From assembly GCF_005869225.1 (NCBI RefSeq), contig NZ_SWFP01000001.1, positions 744,001 to 808,000 on the forward strand: 64,000 nt of DNA, in the 5' to 3' direction. Every line of letters begins with the position of its first letter. Position 1 is the first letter of the stretch. Of this stretch, positions 1 through 10,000 are shown in pieces. The notes below the pieces were generated by a model that saw only the letters and a program-made list of their open reading frames with translations, was not told the DNA's origin and made no database searches. Position numbers and translations under genes: made by a program. This DNA comes from Dyadobacter bucti (GTDB lineage: Bacteria > Bacteroidota > Bacteroidia > Cytophagales > Spirosomataceae).

Positions 1-1
1 G

Positions 2-658
2 TTTCTGCGTCTGCATGGCAAGTATATCAATGCGATCGACGCTCTCAAAGTGATCAATACCGAGGATGTCCACCTGGTTTTTCTGGATATACAAATGCCT
101 GAGCTGAATGGTATGGAACTGGCCAAAGTGCTGAACCAGTCGCATTCCGGTACGCAGCCCAGGATTGTATTTACTACCGCCTACAATCATTTTGCGATCG
201 AAGGCTACAAAGTCGATGCGCTCGGATACTTGCTGAAACCTTTCGGGTATGAGGAATTCCTGAGCACGGCCATCAAAGCAAAAAACTATTTTGAACTGAT
301 CCGCAACAGCACTCCCGGCCCGGATGTGGAGGTCAAAGACAATTTCCTTTTTGTGAAGTCGGATTACAAGCTGGTACGGATCGATTTTGATTCCATACTG
401 TTTGTCGAATCATTAAAGGATTATGTCAAAATACACCTTTCGGGCCAATCCAAGCCGGTGGTTTCCCTCAGCAGTCTCAAAGCCATAGAAGAAAAACTCC
501 CGCCCCACAAATTCCTCCGCATACACCGTTCCTTCGTGGTAGCGATCAGCAAAGTGGATTCTATCAGTAAAAACGCCGTACACATCGGAAACACTGATAT
601 TTCTGTCGGCGACCTTTACAAGGATGCTTTCAGGGAACTGATTTCCCGCTGGCAATAG
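2..658 (+). CDS. LytTR-family response regulator (5' end outside window)
   Basis: This is a two-component response regulator of the LytR/AlgR type, normally phosphorylated by a membrane histidine kinase and then binding DNA. The frame is open to the window edge at base 2, so the first residues are missing; the GTG at 50 is internal to the receiver. The receiver shows the phospho-acceptor motif FLDIQMPELNG, the conserved Thr pair in VFTTAY and the Lys in LLKPF. A linker leads to a C-terminal LytTR DNA-binding domain with ILFVESLKDYVKIH and FLRIHRSFVV. The stop is TAG at 656-658. The cognate kinase is not visible and may lie upstream. Targets cannot be read from the sequence. Confidence 0.93.
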   Translation, partial: FLRLHGKYINAIDALKVINTEDVHLVFLDIQMPELNGMELAKVLNQSHSGTQPRIVFTTAYNHFAIEGYKVDALGYLLKPFGYEEFLSTAIKAKNYFELIRNSTPGPDVEVKDNFLFVKSDYKLVRIDFDSILFVESLKDYVKIHLSGQSKPVVSLSSLKAIEEKLPPHKFLRIHRSFVVAISKVDSISKNAVHIGNTDISVGDLYKDAFRELISRWQ

Positions 659-662
659 GGCC

Positions 663-815
663 TTACTCCTGCAAAAGTATCCTGGCATCCTTGACGAGCT
701 GAGCGGTACTGGTTGCGGTAGTACCGTCGTACATACCCCTTAGTACCGCCCAAGCGTTTACAAGCCGGTCAATCCTGGAATTTTGTAACAAGTTATAGTC
801 CAGGACTTCCGGCAC
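663..815 (-). CDS. Possible small ORF or gene remnant, 50 aa
   Basis: An open frame with a GTG start at 815 and TAA at 663-665 lies between the convergent ends of the response regulator and the amylase gene, 26 bp downstream of the amylase stop on the same strand. Translation gives a plain soluble peptide that begins VPEVLDYNLLQNSR and ends AQLVKDARILLQE. There is no ATG, no clear ribosome binding site and no recognised domain. It could be a small protein, the remnant of a longer gene, or chance; codon use looks ordinary for the genome by eye. Confidence 0.22.
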   Translation of the reverse strand: MPEVLDYNLLQNSRIDRLVNAWAVLRGMYDGTTATSTAQLVKDARILLQE

Positions 816-841
816 CGGAACATTAAATTAACCCCGGCTCC

Positions 842-2332
842 CTAGTCTCTCTTTTCTGCCCAAACCGAAACTGACCTGCTTTTGACAGGAAAATCAGCCC
901 ACCCGTCGGGTTGGATCGTAATCTGCTGATCGCAGTGTCCCAGATAATCCACAAATACCTTTCCCGCATGACGTTCGCCCATGCGCATGGATTTCGACTG
1001 ATCTTCTCCGGCACATACCACCACCGCACAGCCCGAAGTTTCATGTTCGTCGTCGCCTTCCCTCACCCAGCCGATACAGTCCGGCGCATCAAAATAGTCG
1101 TTCTGCGGGCCGTATGCAATGTGTTTTCTGACATAAAGCAAGGTTTCCAGGCCTTCCAGTTTTGCCAGGGTAATGTCGTGTTCTTGCCCATCGTTACCGG
1201 TGTCCGTGTATTGAGAACCGTATAGGTCGCTGTAAAATATACACGGATAACCCGCTTCCCGCAGCAGGATCAGCGCGTAAGCCAGTGGCCTGAACCACAG
1301 CTCTACCGTCTGTTCCAGCGACTGTAACGGTTGCGTATCATGGTTTTCCACCAATGTAACGGCCAGTGCGGGATTGGTTTGTACCAGGGTATCGTCAAAA
1401 ATTGTCCGCAGGTCATACGCTTCTACTTCTTTGGATGCCCTGAAAAAACTCGCCTGCAGCGGCGCGTCGAACAGGGAAATGCGGCCTTCGGTAGCGGCAA
1501 TGTACTCATGCATCGAATGCAGGTCGTAGGGTGCCCAGTATTCGCCTACGGCATAAAATTCCCTGTTATATTTTCCGCGGAGATGGTCCAGCCACTCGTT
1601 AAAAAACTGCGGGTCCATATGTTTGATGGCGTCCAGCCGGAAACCGTCCATACCCGCTGTTTCGTAAAACCATTCGCCCCAGCGTTTCAATTCCTCCCGC
1701 ACATGCGGATTCCTGAATTCCACATCCGAGAGCATCAGGTAATCGTAATTACCGTTTTCCAGGTCGAGCACATCCTGCCAGCCTTCACCATATTGGTTCT
1801 GGATGCTGTAAATGGCCGTTTCCTGGGTAGAAGCATTGTAATCAACCCCCGAAAAGCATTGGTAATCCCATACAAATTCTGAGTATTTCCCGCCTCGTCC
1901 CGGAAACGTGAACTTGGTATAGGCTTCTATTTCCTTAGGTTCACTGGCAAATTCATTGCGGTTTTCAGGCGTCACTTCCCGCACCATCACGACCTCTTTT
2001 TCATCGGCACCGCCCATGTGGTTTAATACAATATCGGCATACACCTGCAATCCTGCCTCCTGACCGGCCCTGATAGCCGCTATGAACTCGTCTTTGGTGC
2101 CGTACTTTGTTCGTACCGAGCCTTTTTGGTCAAATTCCCCGAGATCGTATAAATCGTATGAATCGTAGCCCGATGCTGTGTCGCCTGCCATGCCTTTGTG
2201 TGCGGGCGGCAGCCATACCGCATCAAACCCTAGTTCCTTAAGACGCCGCGAATCGTCACGAAAATGGTTCCACAAGCTGCCATCAGCAGGATAATACCAT
2301 TCAAAAAACTGAAGCATCGTATAGTTCTCCAT
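842..2332 (-). CDS. Cytoplasmic alpha-amylase, GH13 family
   Basis: This enzyme hydrolyses internal alpha-1,4 bonds of starch, glycogen or maltodextrin. It has no signal peptide and its 496 aa match the cytoplasmic AmyA type (E. coli AmyA is about 495 aa), so it probably acts on internal glucan. The TIM-barrel motifs are in order: YADIVLNHMGG near residue 98, GFRLDAIKH with nucleophile D234, VGEYWAP with acid/base E264, and VENHDTQP with D332. N-terminal MLQFFEWYYP is typical of GH13 subfamily 5. It stands alone, divergent from the transglutaminase gene across a 153 bp gap. Function is confident; whether it serves storage glycogen turnover or imported oligosaccharides is not shown. Confidence 0.94.
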   Translation of the reverse strand: MENYTMLQFFEWYYPADGSLWNHFRDDSRRLKELGFDAVWLPPAHKGMAGDTASGYDSYDLYDLGEFDQKGSVRTKYGTKDEFIAAIRAGQEAGLQVYADIVLNHMGGADEKEVVMVREVTPENRNEFASEPKEIEAYTKFTFPGRGGKYSEFVWDYQCFSGVDYNASTQETAIYSIQNQYGEGWQDVLDLENGNYDYLMLSDVEFRNPHVREELKRWGEWFYETAGMDGFRLDAIKHMDPQFFNEWLDHLRGKYNREFYAVGEYWAPYDLHSMHEYIAATEGRISLFDAPLQASFFRASKEVEAYDLRTIFDDTLVQTNPALAVTLVENHDTQPLQSLEQTVELWFRPLAYALILLREAGYPCIFYSDLYGSQYTDTGNDGQEHDITLAKLEGLETLLYVRKHIAYGPQNDYFDAPDCIGWVREGDDEHETSGCAVVVCAGEDQSKSMRMGERHAGKVFVDYLGHCDQQITIQPDGWADFPVKSRSVSVWAEKRD

Positions 2333-2485
2333 CCTTGTTATTATGTTTTTTATATTTTAAATTAATGGGGCAATCAGACCCTGATCCGGCTTACAACTGC
2401 AATTATTATGCCCCAATTCGAAAGGGTTGACACATGGCACAGGATTTATAATTGATGATGCATAACAACCAACCAATCGAATTTT

Positions 2486-3307
2486 ATGAAAATGAAGGGT
2501 AAAAGCGTGATCGTCTACGATGTGTACGCTCCTACGAACGTTACCACCATGTTACGCCCGCGACGCCAGGAAGGCCAGTCCGTTATCCAGGAGGGCTTTG
2601 AGATCAACCCGTCCGTGCCATTCTCGGAGTATACCGATTTATACGGCAATCCTTGCCAGCGTTTCGTGCTGCCGGTGGGCCAGGTCACGATTTCTACTGA
2701 GGTACAGGCACAGGTCAATATCACCAAGCCCATCCCCACTCCGCCTCCGGCATATATGCTTATAGGTGATCTGCCGGATGAGGTGATGCATTACATTTTA
2801 CCAAGCCGTTACTGCGAATCCGACCTGCCCGAGATCGGCAAGCTGGCGATGGAGATTGCCGGTAATTTCGTGCCGGGTTACGACCAGGTCGAGGAGATCA
2901 GGAAGTGGATACATAGCAATATCAAGTACCAGTACGGCATAACCGATTCCACGACTACCGCTCTGGACCTTGCCCGAAACAGGATCGGTGTTTGCCGGGA
3001 TTTTACGCACCTCGCACTGGCGCTTTGCCGGAGCCTCAGCATTCCTGCACGGATGACGGTCGGCTACCTCGACAAACTACAGGAAATGGACCTGCATGCC
3101 TGGTTTGAGGTTTATATCGGCGGTGAATGGTATGCATTCGATGCTGTGCAGGAGCAGACCGAAGGTTACCGCATCGAGATCGCCCATGGCAGGGATGCGG
3201 CCGACGTGGCCATGGTAACCCAGTACGGAAATGCTACATTGAAATCCCTGCATGTGGAAGTCCAGTTGATGGAGCCCGAGCCGGGACAGGCACCGGCTCA
3301 GCAATAA
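2486..3307 (+). CDS. Transglutaminase-like cysteine protease-fold protein
   Basis: 273 aa, no signal peptide. The C-terminal half is a transglutaminase-like core with the expected Cys-His-Asp triad: C170 in GVCRDFTHLAL, H204 in DLHAWFEVY and D219 in WYAFDA. The N-terminal 110 residues match the beta-rich domain that usually precedes this core in bacterial members. Family enzymes can act as peptidases, amidases or protein cross-linkers; the substrate cannot be told from sequence. The next gene, an AI-2E-type permease, starts 31 bp downstream, so the two may be co-transcribed. Start chosen at the ATG at 2486, with an alternative Met at residue 3. Confidence 0.88.
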   Translation: MKMKGKSVIVYDVYAPTNVTTMLRPRRQEGQSVIQEGFEINPSVPFSEYTDLYGNPCQRFVLPVGQVTISTEVQAQVNITKPIPTPPPAYMLIGDLPDEVMHYILPSRYCESDLPEIGKLAMEIAGNFVPGYDQVEEIRKWIHSNIKYQYGITDSTTTALDLARNRIGVCRDFTHLALALCRSLSIPARMTVGYLDKLQEMDLHAWFEVYIGGEWYAFDAVQEQTEGYRIEIAHGRDAADVAMVTQYGNATLKSLHVEVQLMEPEPGQAPAQQ

Positions 3308-3338
3308 CCTGTTTTAACCAAAATCATTTCTACTGCAA

Positions 3339-4442
3339 ATGAATCATTTACCGTTGACAGTCAGGCGTTCGATCGAGTTGCTGGGGCTGGTATTGATTGT
3401 CGCTATTCTTGCTGTCGGCAGCGAAGTGATCATGCCTGTTATCATGGCTTTTTTCATCAGCCTCGTGCTGTTGCCTGCATATCGTTTTCTCACAAGATAC
3501 AAGGTACCCGAGGCCCTGGCGATCGTTTTGCCGATTCTTCTTCTGGCAGTGATGCTGGCGCTTATCGTCTGGTTTTTCTCTGCCCAGATACGTCTGCTGG
3601 TAATGGATTTCCCGCAGATACAAAAGAATGTCAGTACGCACCTGGCCAGTCTGAGCAACTGGATCTATTCCATTACAAGCTATTCCGGTGAGGAACAGGT
3701 GGAATTTATCAATAAAAACACCAAAGACCTGCTGATGTTCGCCGGCCAGCGGGCCAGCGGCGCGGCGCTGACGATCGGCTCCGTTTTTGTGTTTTTCGGG
3801 CTTTTGCCGATTTACATATACCTGATCCTTTTTTATAAAAGCATCCTGCTGCGGTTTGTTTTCATGTGGTTTGAAGAAGGCGATCATGAGAAAGTGAAGG
3901 GGGCGATCTATGAAACCGAATCGATCATCAAAAATTATCTGGTAGGCCTTTTGATCCAGGTTACTTATATGACTGTGCTGTTGGGCATAGTTTTGACGGT
4001 CATCGGCATCAAGCATGCCCTGCTGATCGGCGTGATCTTCGCCTTTTTGAACCTCATACCTTATGTAGGGGCACTATTGGGGAATATTATCGGCGTACTG
4101 ATCACATTGACGTCTTCTACCGAGCTCTGGCCGATCCTTACCGTGCTTATAGTGATCGCAGTCGTGCAGTTTCTGGATAACAATATTTTGATGCCGAGGA
4201 TCGTCGGATCGAAAGTCAAAATCAATGCGTTTTTTGCTATTCTCGGTGTGATCGTCGGCGGCAACATCGCCGGTGTGGCAGGGATGTTCCTCTCGATGCC
4301 GATCATCGCAGTGTTGAAAGTCGTTTTCGACAGGACCGAAATGTTCAGGCAGTGGGGCGTGCTGCTGGGGGATGAAAGGCCTTCCCGCAGCCCGATGACC
4401 TTCCCTATTTTCAGAAAAAAAATCAGGGTCACAGGCAAATAA
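3339..4442 (+). CDS. AI-2E family (PerM/TqsA type) membrane permease
   Basis: 367 aa polytopic inner-membrane protein with about eight hydrophobic segments: two near the N-terminus (residues 12-45), one near 60-80, and a dense set from 150 to 330. This is the AI-2E transporter architecture, including the loop GALLGNIIGVLITL and the late segment QFLDNNILMPRIVGSKVKINAF, which is characteristic of the family. Members have been linked to autoinducer export or to Na+/H+ antiport; which applies here is unknown. The gene follows the transglutaminase gene closely and is followed by a clear hairpin terminator at 4461-4501. Confidence 0.9.
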   Translation: MNHLPLTVRRSIELLGLVLIVAILAVGSEVIMPVIMAFFISLVLLPAYRFLTRYKVPEALAIVLPILLLAVMLALIVWFFSAQIRLLVMDFPQIQKNVSTHLASLSNWIYSITSYSGEEQVEFINKNTKDLLMFAGQRASGAALTIGSVFVFFGLLPIYIYLILFYKSILLRFVFMWFEEGDHEKVKGAIYETESIIKNYLVGLLIQVTYMTVLLGIVLTVIGIKHALLIGVIFAFLNLIPYVGALLGNIIGVLITLTSSTELWPILTVLIVIAVVQFLDNNILMPRIVGSKVKINAFFAILGVIVGGNIAGVAGMFLSMPIIAVLKVVFDRTEMFRQWGVLLGDERPSRSPMTFPIFRKKIRVTGK

Positions 4443-4460
4443 AAATTCTTTTTTCAATAC

Positions 4461-4501
4461 AAACGAACCCGGCATAGCACATGTCCGGGTTTGTTTGTTT
4501 T
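4461..4501 (+). terminator. Rho-independent terminator after the permease gene
   Basis: A 12 bp stem (4461-4472 AAACGAACCCGG with 4485-4496 CCGGGTTTGTTT, one G-T pair) encloses a 12 nt loop and is followed by a T-rich run to 4501. It lies 19 bp after the stop codon of the permease gene and 63 bp before the UvrA-like gene. Confidence 0.8.
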
Positions 4502-4563
4502 CGCCATTATGCCTAGGTTGCCGGACTTTTTTGTCAAACTCATAAAAACCATCCAGAACGATT

Positions 4564-6813
4564 ATGTATCAGGAGTATATCGAAATCCGGGGTGCGCGTG
4601 AAAATAATCTCAAAGCTGTTTCACTGAGGATCCCCAAACGTAAGATCACCATTTTTACAGGTGTGTCCGGCTCGGGCAAATCCTCTATTGTTTTTGATAC
4701 GATCGCTACCGAGGCACAGCGGCAGCTGAACGAAAATTTCAGCATGTTTATCCGTAATTTCCTGCCAAGGTATGCGCCGCCCCAGGCCGACGCCATCGAA
4801 AACCTGAGCATGGCCGTGGTAGTGGACCAGAAAAGACTGGGCGGAAATTCACATTCCACCATGGGCACCATTACCGATATTTCCCCGGTGCTGCGCCTGT
4901 TGTTCTCGCGCATCGGCCAGCCTCATATCGGTTATTCCAATGCGTTTTCCTTTAATGATCCCCAGGGCATGTGCCCGGAATGCAACGGAATCGGCAAGAA
5001 AATGGGTGTTGTATCGGATTCTTTTCTGGATATGTCAAAATCGCTGAACGAAGGTGCGGTACAAGTGCCCGTATTTGCCACCTGGGAGCGCAGCGCCTAC
5101 GCCAGTTCCGGTTTTTTTGATAATGATAAAAAACTGTCTGATTTCACACCCGAAGAAATGGACCTGCTTCTCTACGGCAAAAACCTGAAATTCAAACTGC
5201 AGATCGGCGGCGGCTCCATGAACGCCAGTTACGCCGGGATCATCGAAAAATTTGAAAAATCATACATCAAACGGGACCTTAAAACCTTATCCGAGCGAAC
5301 CCAGAAAATGGTAGCGCCCTACATTGCGATGGGCCCCTGTACTTCCTGCAAAGGCGCACGACTGAGCCAGGCCGCACTCGGTTGTAAGATCAATGGCAAG
5401 AATATAGCAGAACTGTCCGCAATGGAAGTTTCGGAGCTCATCGGATTCGTAAAAGAGGTAAATGATCCCGTGGCTGCACCCATGGTGGCAACATTGACCG
5501 AAAGATTGGAACACCTGGTCAATATCGGTCTCGAATATCTCAGTCTCGACCGCGAAACCAACACTTTGTCGGGCGGCGAATCCCAGCGTATCAAAATGGT
5601 CAAACACCTGAGCAGCAGCCTGATCGATGTCATGTACATCTTCGACGAACCAAGCGTGGGCCTGCACCCCCGGGACGTGCACCGGCTGAACGAGCTGCTG
5701 GGCAAACTGCGGGACAAAGGTAATACGGTGATCGTGGTCGAACATGACCCGGATGTGATCAAGGTGGCAGACCATATCGTCGATGTGGGGCCGCATGCCG
5801 GAACCAGGGGCGGCGAAATTGTTTTCGAAGGAAGTTTTGAAGACCTGGCGAAATCCGACACCCTCACCGGAAGGCATATTAAAAGATCGGTGTCGATCAA
5901 AGACCGTTTCCGGAAACCGGCGGGCAAGCTGCCTGTTACCAATGCCAGGGTCAACAACCTGCACAATATCAGTGTCGATATCCCTGCAGGCGTACTTACC
6001 GTAGTTACGGGCGTGGCGGGTTCGGGGAAAAGTTCGCTGATCAACCATGTATTTTTAAAACAACATCCCAAAGCCATTGTCATAGATCAGTCGGCCGTGG
6101 GAACTTCCACGCGCTCCAACCCTGCCACCTACACCGGGGTGATGGACGATGTACGGAAAGCATTTGCGAAAAACAACAACGTCAGTGCATCCCTGTTCAG
6201 CTTCAATTCCGAGGGTGCCTGCCAGAACTGCCAGGGACTTGGGGTTATTTATACGGATCTGGCTTTTCTGGATGCAGTCAAAACACCCTGTGAAATCTGC
6301 GAAGGCAGGCGTTTCAAAGAGGAAGTGCTGGCTTACAAACTCGACGGAAAATCGATTTCCGAAGTGCTTGAACTCACTGTTGAACAGTCGCTCGATTATT
6401 TTCAACAGGCAGATATCCGGCGGAAACTTCAGGCTATGAGCGACGTTGGCCTGGACTATCTGACACTCGGGCAGCCGCTCAGCACCTTATCCGGCGGTGA
6501 GTGCCAGCGGATCAAGCTGGCCAGCGAACTGCACAAAAAAGGCAGCATCTACGTCCTAGACGAGCCTACCACCGGGCTGCACATGTCAGACATCGGGCAT
6601 CTGCTCTCCATCATGAACCGCCTGGTCGATTCGGGCAATACGATGATCGTGATCGAACATAACCTGGATGTGATCAAAAATGCAGACTGGATCATAGATA
6701 TGGGACCCGACGGCGGCACCAAAGGAGGAAAAGTCATGTTCGAAGGAACGCCCCGCGAACTGCTTGAAAACAAGGATTCCATTACCAGCACATACCTGAA
6801 AGCCAGTCATTGA
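4564..6813 (+). CDS. Short UvrA-like ABC ATPase
   Basis: 749 aa, against about 940 aa for canonical UvrA. Two ABC modules are present: Walker A GVSGSGKSS (33-41) and GVAGSGKSS, signatures LSGGESQRI and LSGGECQRI, and Walker B regions VMYIFDEPS and IYVLDEPTTG. The C-terminal four-Cys zinc site is kept (CQNCQG followed by CEICEG). In the first half the leading zinc pair is lost: the position reads PHIGYSN instead of a Cys pair, while CPECNG remains. The length suggests the UvrB-binding region is missing, as in UvrA2/DrrC-like proteins, which are associated with DNA-damage or drug tolerance rather than core nucleotide excision repair. Monocistronic, between two terminators. Confidence 0.9.
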   Translation: MYQEYIEIRGARENNLKAVSLRIPKRKITIFTGVSGSGKSSIVFDTIATEAQRQLNENFSMFIRNFLPRYAPPQADAIENLSMAVVVDQKRLGGNSHSTMGTITDISPVLRLLFSRIGQPHIGYSNAFSFNDPQGMCPECNGIGKKMGVVSDSFLDMSKSLNEGAVQVPVFATWERSAYASSGFFDNDKKLSDFTPEEMDLLLYGKNLKFKLQIGGGSMNASYAGIIEKFEKSYIKRDLKTLSERTQKMVAPYIAMGPCTSCKGARLSQAALGCKINGKNIAELSAMEVSELIGFVKEVNDPVAAPMVATLTERLEHLVNIGLEYLSLDRETNTLSGGESQRIKMVKHLSSSLIDVMYIFDEPSVGLHPRDVHRLNELLGKLRDKGNTVIVVEHDPDVIKVADHIVDVGPHAGTRGGEIVFEGSFEDLAKSDTLTGRHIKRSVSIKDRFRKPAGKLPVTNARVNNLHNISVDIPAGVLTVVTGVAGSGKSSLINHVFLKQHPKAIVIDQSAVGTSTRSNPATYTGVMDDVRKAFAKNNNVSASLFSFNSEGACQNCQGLGVIYTDLAFLDAVKTPCEICEGRRFKEEVLAYKLDGKSISEVLELTVEQSLDYFQQADIRRKLQAMSDVGLDYLTLGQPLSTLSGGECQRIKLASELHKKGSIYVLDEPTTGLHMSDIGHLLSIMNRLVDSGNTMIVIEHNLDVIKNADWIIDMGPDGGTKGGKVMFEGTPRELLENKDSITSTYLKASH

Positions 6814-6819
6814 GGCCGC

Positions 6820-6848
6820 AGGACCGGTTACATCCGGTCCTTTCATTT
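6820..6848 (+). terminator. Rho-independent terminator after the UvrA-like gene
   Basis: An 8 bp perfect stem (6820-6827 AGGACCGG with 6834-6841 CCGGTCCT), 6 nt loop and a T-rich tail begin 7 bp after the stop codon. Confidence 0.75.
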
Positions 6849-6999
6849 ATATGGTTCCGGTAGTATAGCGGGAGCTCTGTTTTCCGGGCTGCCACGGTGG
6901 TCTATTATACTGTAAACCAATCAAATCCCTCCATTTGTCCCCTGAAAAATAGTATTACAAAAGCAAACAAAAGTAGAGGAACGGCATTTTGGCGAAACT

Positions 7000-7007
7000 T
7001 AATTTTG
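7000..7007 (+). promoter_or_regulatory. Candidate -7 box upstream of the 7 kb SusC gene
   Basis: TAATTTTG matches the Bacteroidota -7 consensus TAnnTTTG exactly and would place a transcript start about 30 bases before the susC ATG at 7047. No good -33 element (TTTG about 19 bases upstream) was seen, so this is only a candidate. Confidence 0.35.
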
Positions 7008-7046
7008 TAAAAGTTAAATCAAGCCAAACCTTCTAAGCCCATTGCT

Positions 7047-10000
7047 ATGCAAAAGAGAATATTACTAAATCTTTTTCATTGGAAGCATTGTTTGTTATTT
7101 GTTGTACTGATGTGCTTTTGTATGCCCGTTACGTTCGCTCAAACAGCAGTCAGGATCTCCGGAAAAATAGTTGACGAGAAGAACGAGGCACTGCCGGGCG
7201 TGAATATTCAGGTCAAAGGCACCACCACCGGGGCAAGCACCGATGCCGAGGGAAATTATACAGTGAGCGCCGAATCCGGCACATCGCTGATCTTTTCCTT
7301 TATAGGATACCAGAGCCAGGAAATACCGGTTGGCAACAGTTCCGTGATCAATGTGACCCTCAAAGCGGACGTCGCGGTACTACAGGAAGTGCTGGTGGTC
7401 GGCTACGGGGTACAATCCCGCGAAACATTGACCACCTCGATTTCAAAGCTGGATACCAAAGTATTTGAAAATGTACCATTTACCAACGCCGCCTCCGCTT
7501 TACAGGGCACAGTATCGGGGGTAAGGGTGCAGAGCACGTCGGGACAGCCCGGCGCAGCGCCAAGGGTGATCGTAAGGGGAGGAACGTCCATCAATAACCC
7601 CAACGGGGCCAGCCCTTTATACATTATTGACGGTGTGATACGTACCGACATGAACGATATCAATTCCGAAGACATTGAGTCCATGCAGGTGCTGAAAGAT
7701 GCGGCTTCCACAGCTATTTACGGAGCGAGGGGTTCCAACGGCGTAGTGATCATCACCACCAAGAACGGAAAAGCAGGCCAGACCCGGATTTCCTATTCAT
7801 ACGACCTGACCACCTCCAAACCGGGAAAACTGTTTGAACTTGCCAATGCAAGGGATTACCTGACCATCAACCGGTTAGGTGTTTTCAGCGATGCCAAGTT
7901 CGGTGATTATACTTCCAGGCTGACATTGCCTATGGGATACGGAACCGGCAACGACCTCAGCAACAATACGGCCTTCACGACCCAGTACCTTACTGCCGCC
8001 AATGAGCATAAACTCAATGAAGGCTGGCAAAGCATGCCCGACCCGGCAGATCCGACCAAAACACTGATTTTCCAGGACACAGACTTCCAGGCCCTCAACT
8101 ATCAGACAGGTATTTCGCACAACCATAACCTTTCTATTGCAGGCGGGACCGAAAAAGCGACTTTTAACGCAGGTGTGGGCTATATGGCGGCCGACGGTAC
8201 TGTGATCACCACAAAATACAACCGGTTAAGCTTCAATCTTAACGGGGATATCAAGGTGAAGAAAAACCTCAGTGTTTTTTCAAGGGTAATGTATTCGAGG
8301 GCTAAATCCAATATGCCTTACGGTTCCACGGCTGTGACATTTTACCGGAATGCGGGCCTTGCCCCTACTGCCAAGTACAAATTTGAAGACGGGACACTGG
8401 CACCCGGCACCAACAACGGTATAGGAAACCCGGAATATCAGATGAATACCAGGGTTTACGACAATTCAAACGAGAAACTCACCCTCAGCCTCGGCTCGCA
8501 CTGGGATATCCTTCCGGGATTGTCTTTTGATCCTCAGATTTCGATGTACAATGTATCCAGGGATATGCGCAACTTTCAGCCGGGTTACTGGAACGGCCCC
8601 CTTGCGTTTGTAGATTCCCGTGTATCCTCTGCCAGCGCATCCAAATGGCGGCAAACACAGGCGGAAGGTGTTTTTTCCTATACCAAAACACTGGCAAAAG
8701 ACCACAATCTGGACTTGAAGGCAGGTCTCTCCTATTTTGTCCGCGATACCTCGGGTATCAGTGCCAGCGGCAGGGGCGCCTCTACCGACCTGATTCCTAC
8801 TCTGAATGCGTCAGGGGAAGCCACGGCGGTAGGCGGTACCGTCACCAGTCAGAAGATCATGGGATATTTCGGCAGTGCGAACTACAACTACCGCCTCAAA
8901 TACCTGCTCACTGTGAACATGCGCTACGACGGAGCATCCAATCTGGGTGAAGATTACAAATGGGGATTTTTCCCGGGGGTATCATTGGGATGGAACATCC
9001 ATAAGGAAGATTTCTGGGGAGGTGTTTCCCGAACCGTGTCCCAGCTGAAACTGAGGGGAAGCTACGGGGTTAACGGAAACATTACCGGGCTGGGCGATTT
9101 CACTGCCGAAGGTGCCTATGGCGTAGGTAACAAATACGGAGGCGCAGCAGCGATCCAGAACACTGTGATCCCGAACAGTGAACTGAAGTGGGAACAATCC
9201 AAAACCTTCGATGTAGGGGCTGATCTTGGGTTTTTCGATAACCGGATCACCATGATCGTCGATTATTACAGGCGCGTGACCAGCAATTTGCTTACGAACC
9301 TCCCGCTACCCCAGTCCACCGGTTTTGGCAGCGTACTCACCAACCTCGGTACACTCGAAAACAGGGGATTTGAGATAGAACTGGGCGCCCGCGTGCTGCC
9401 AGCCAATTCTCCCCTGCAATGGAATATCGCCTTTAACGCTTCAAAAACAAAAAATAAGGTTCTGAAGCTGCCGTACAACGGCGTTGAAAATAACCGGGTG
9501 GGCGGTCTCCTGATCTGGGATGACGCAAGGCAGGACTACGCCTGGAAAGGAGGCTTACAAGAGGGCACCCGCCTGGGCGAAATGTATGACAGACAGCAGG
9601 TACGCATATACCCCACGGACGAAGACGCCAAAAACGGCCCGGTTGCTTCCTACATTGTAGGTGCGGACAAAACCCAGTACGGGGGTGATGTGGAGTTTTA
9701 TGATGCGGACAAAAACGGCATCATCGATTCAAGGGACAAGAGATACATGGGGAATGCTTATCCGCTGTGGACCGGTGGGCTTTCCAACAGCCTGAGCTAT
9801 AAGAACTTCAATCTGTATGTGCGGATGGATTATACCACAGGCCATACTATTTTCAACTGGGGACGGATGTTCCTGGACGGAAACATGTACTCCGACGGCA
9901 ACCTCACCCAAAGAATGGTGGACCGCTCCTGGAAAAAACAGGGCGACATTACCGATATGCCCCGCTCCTACTGGGGTGGCGAAAGGGTACAGCGCAACCT

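Noticed and set aside
2427..2452. TTGACA and TATAAT as an E. coli-type promoter for the transglutaminase gene
   Set aside because: The spacing is only 14 bases, and Bacteroidota primary sigma factors use a different consensus.
5287..6083. Long minus-strand frames of about 250 residues inside the UvrA-like gene
   Set aside because: They are antisense to a well-supported gene with ABC motifs and lack any recognisable domain.
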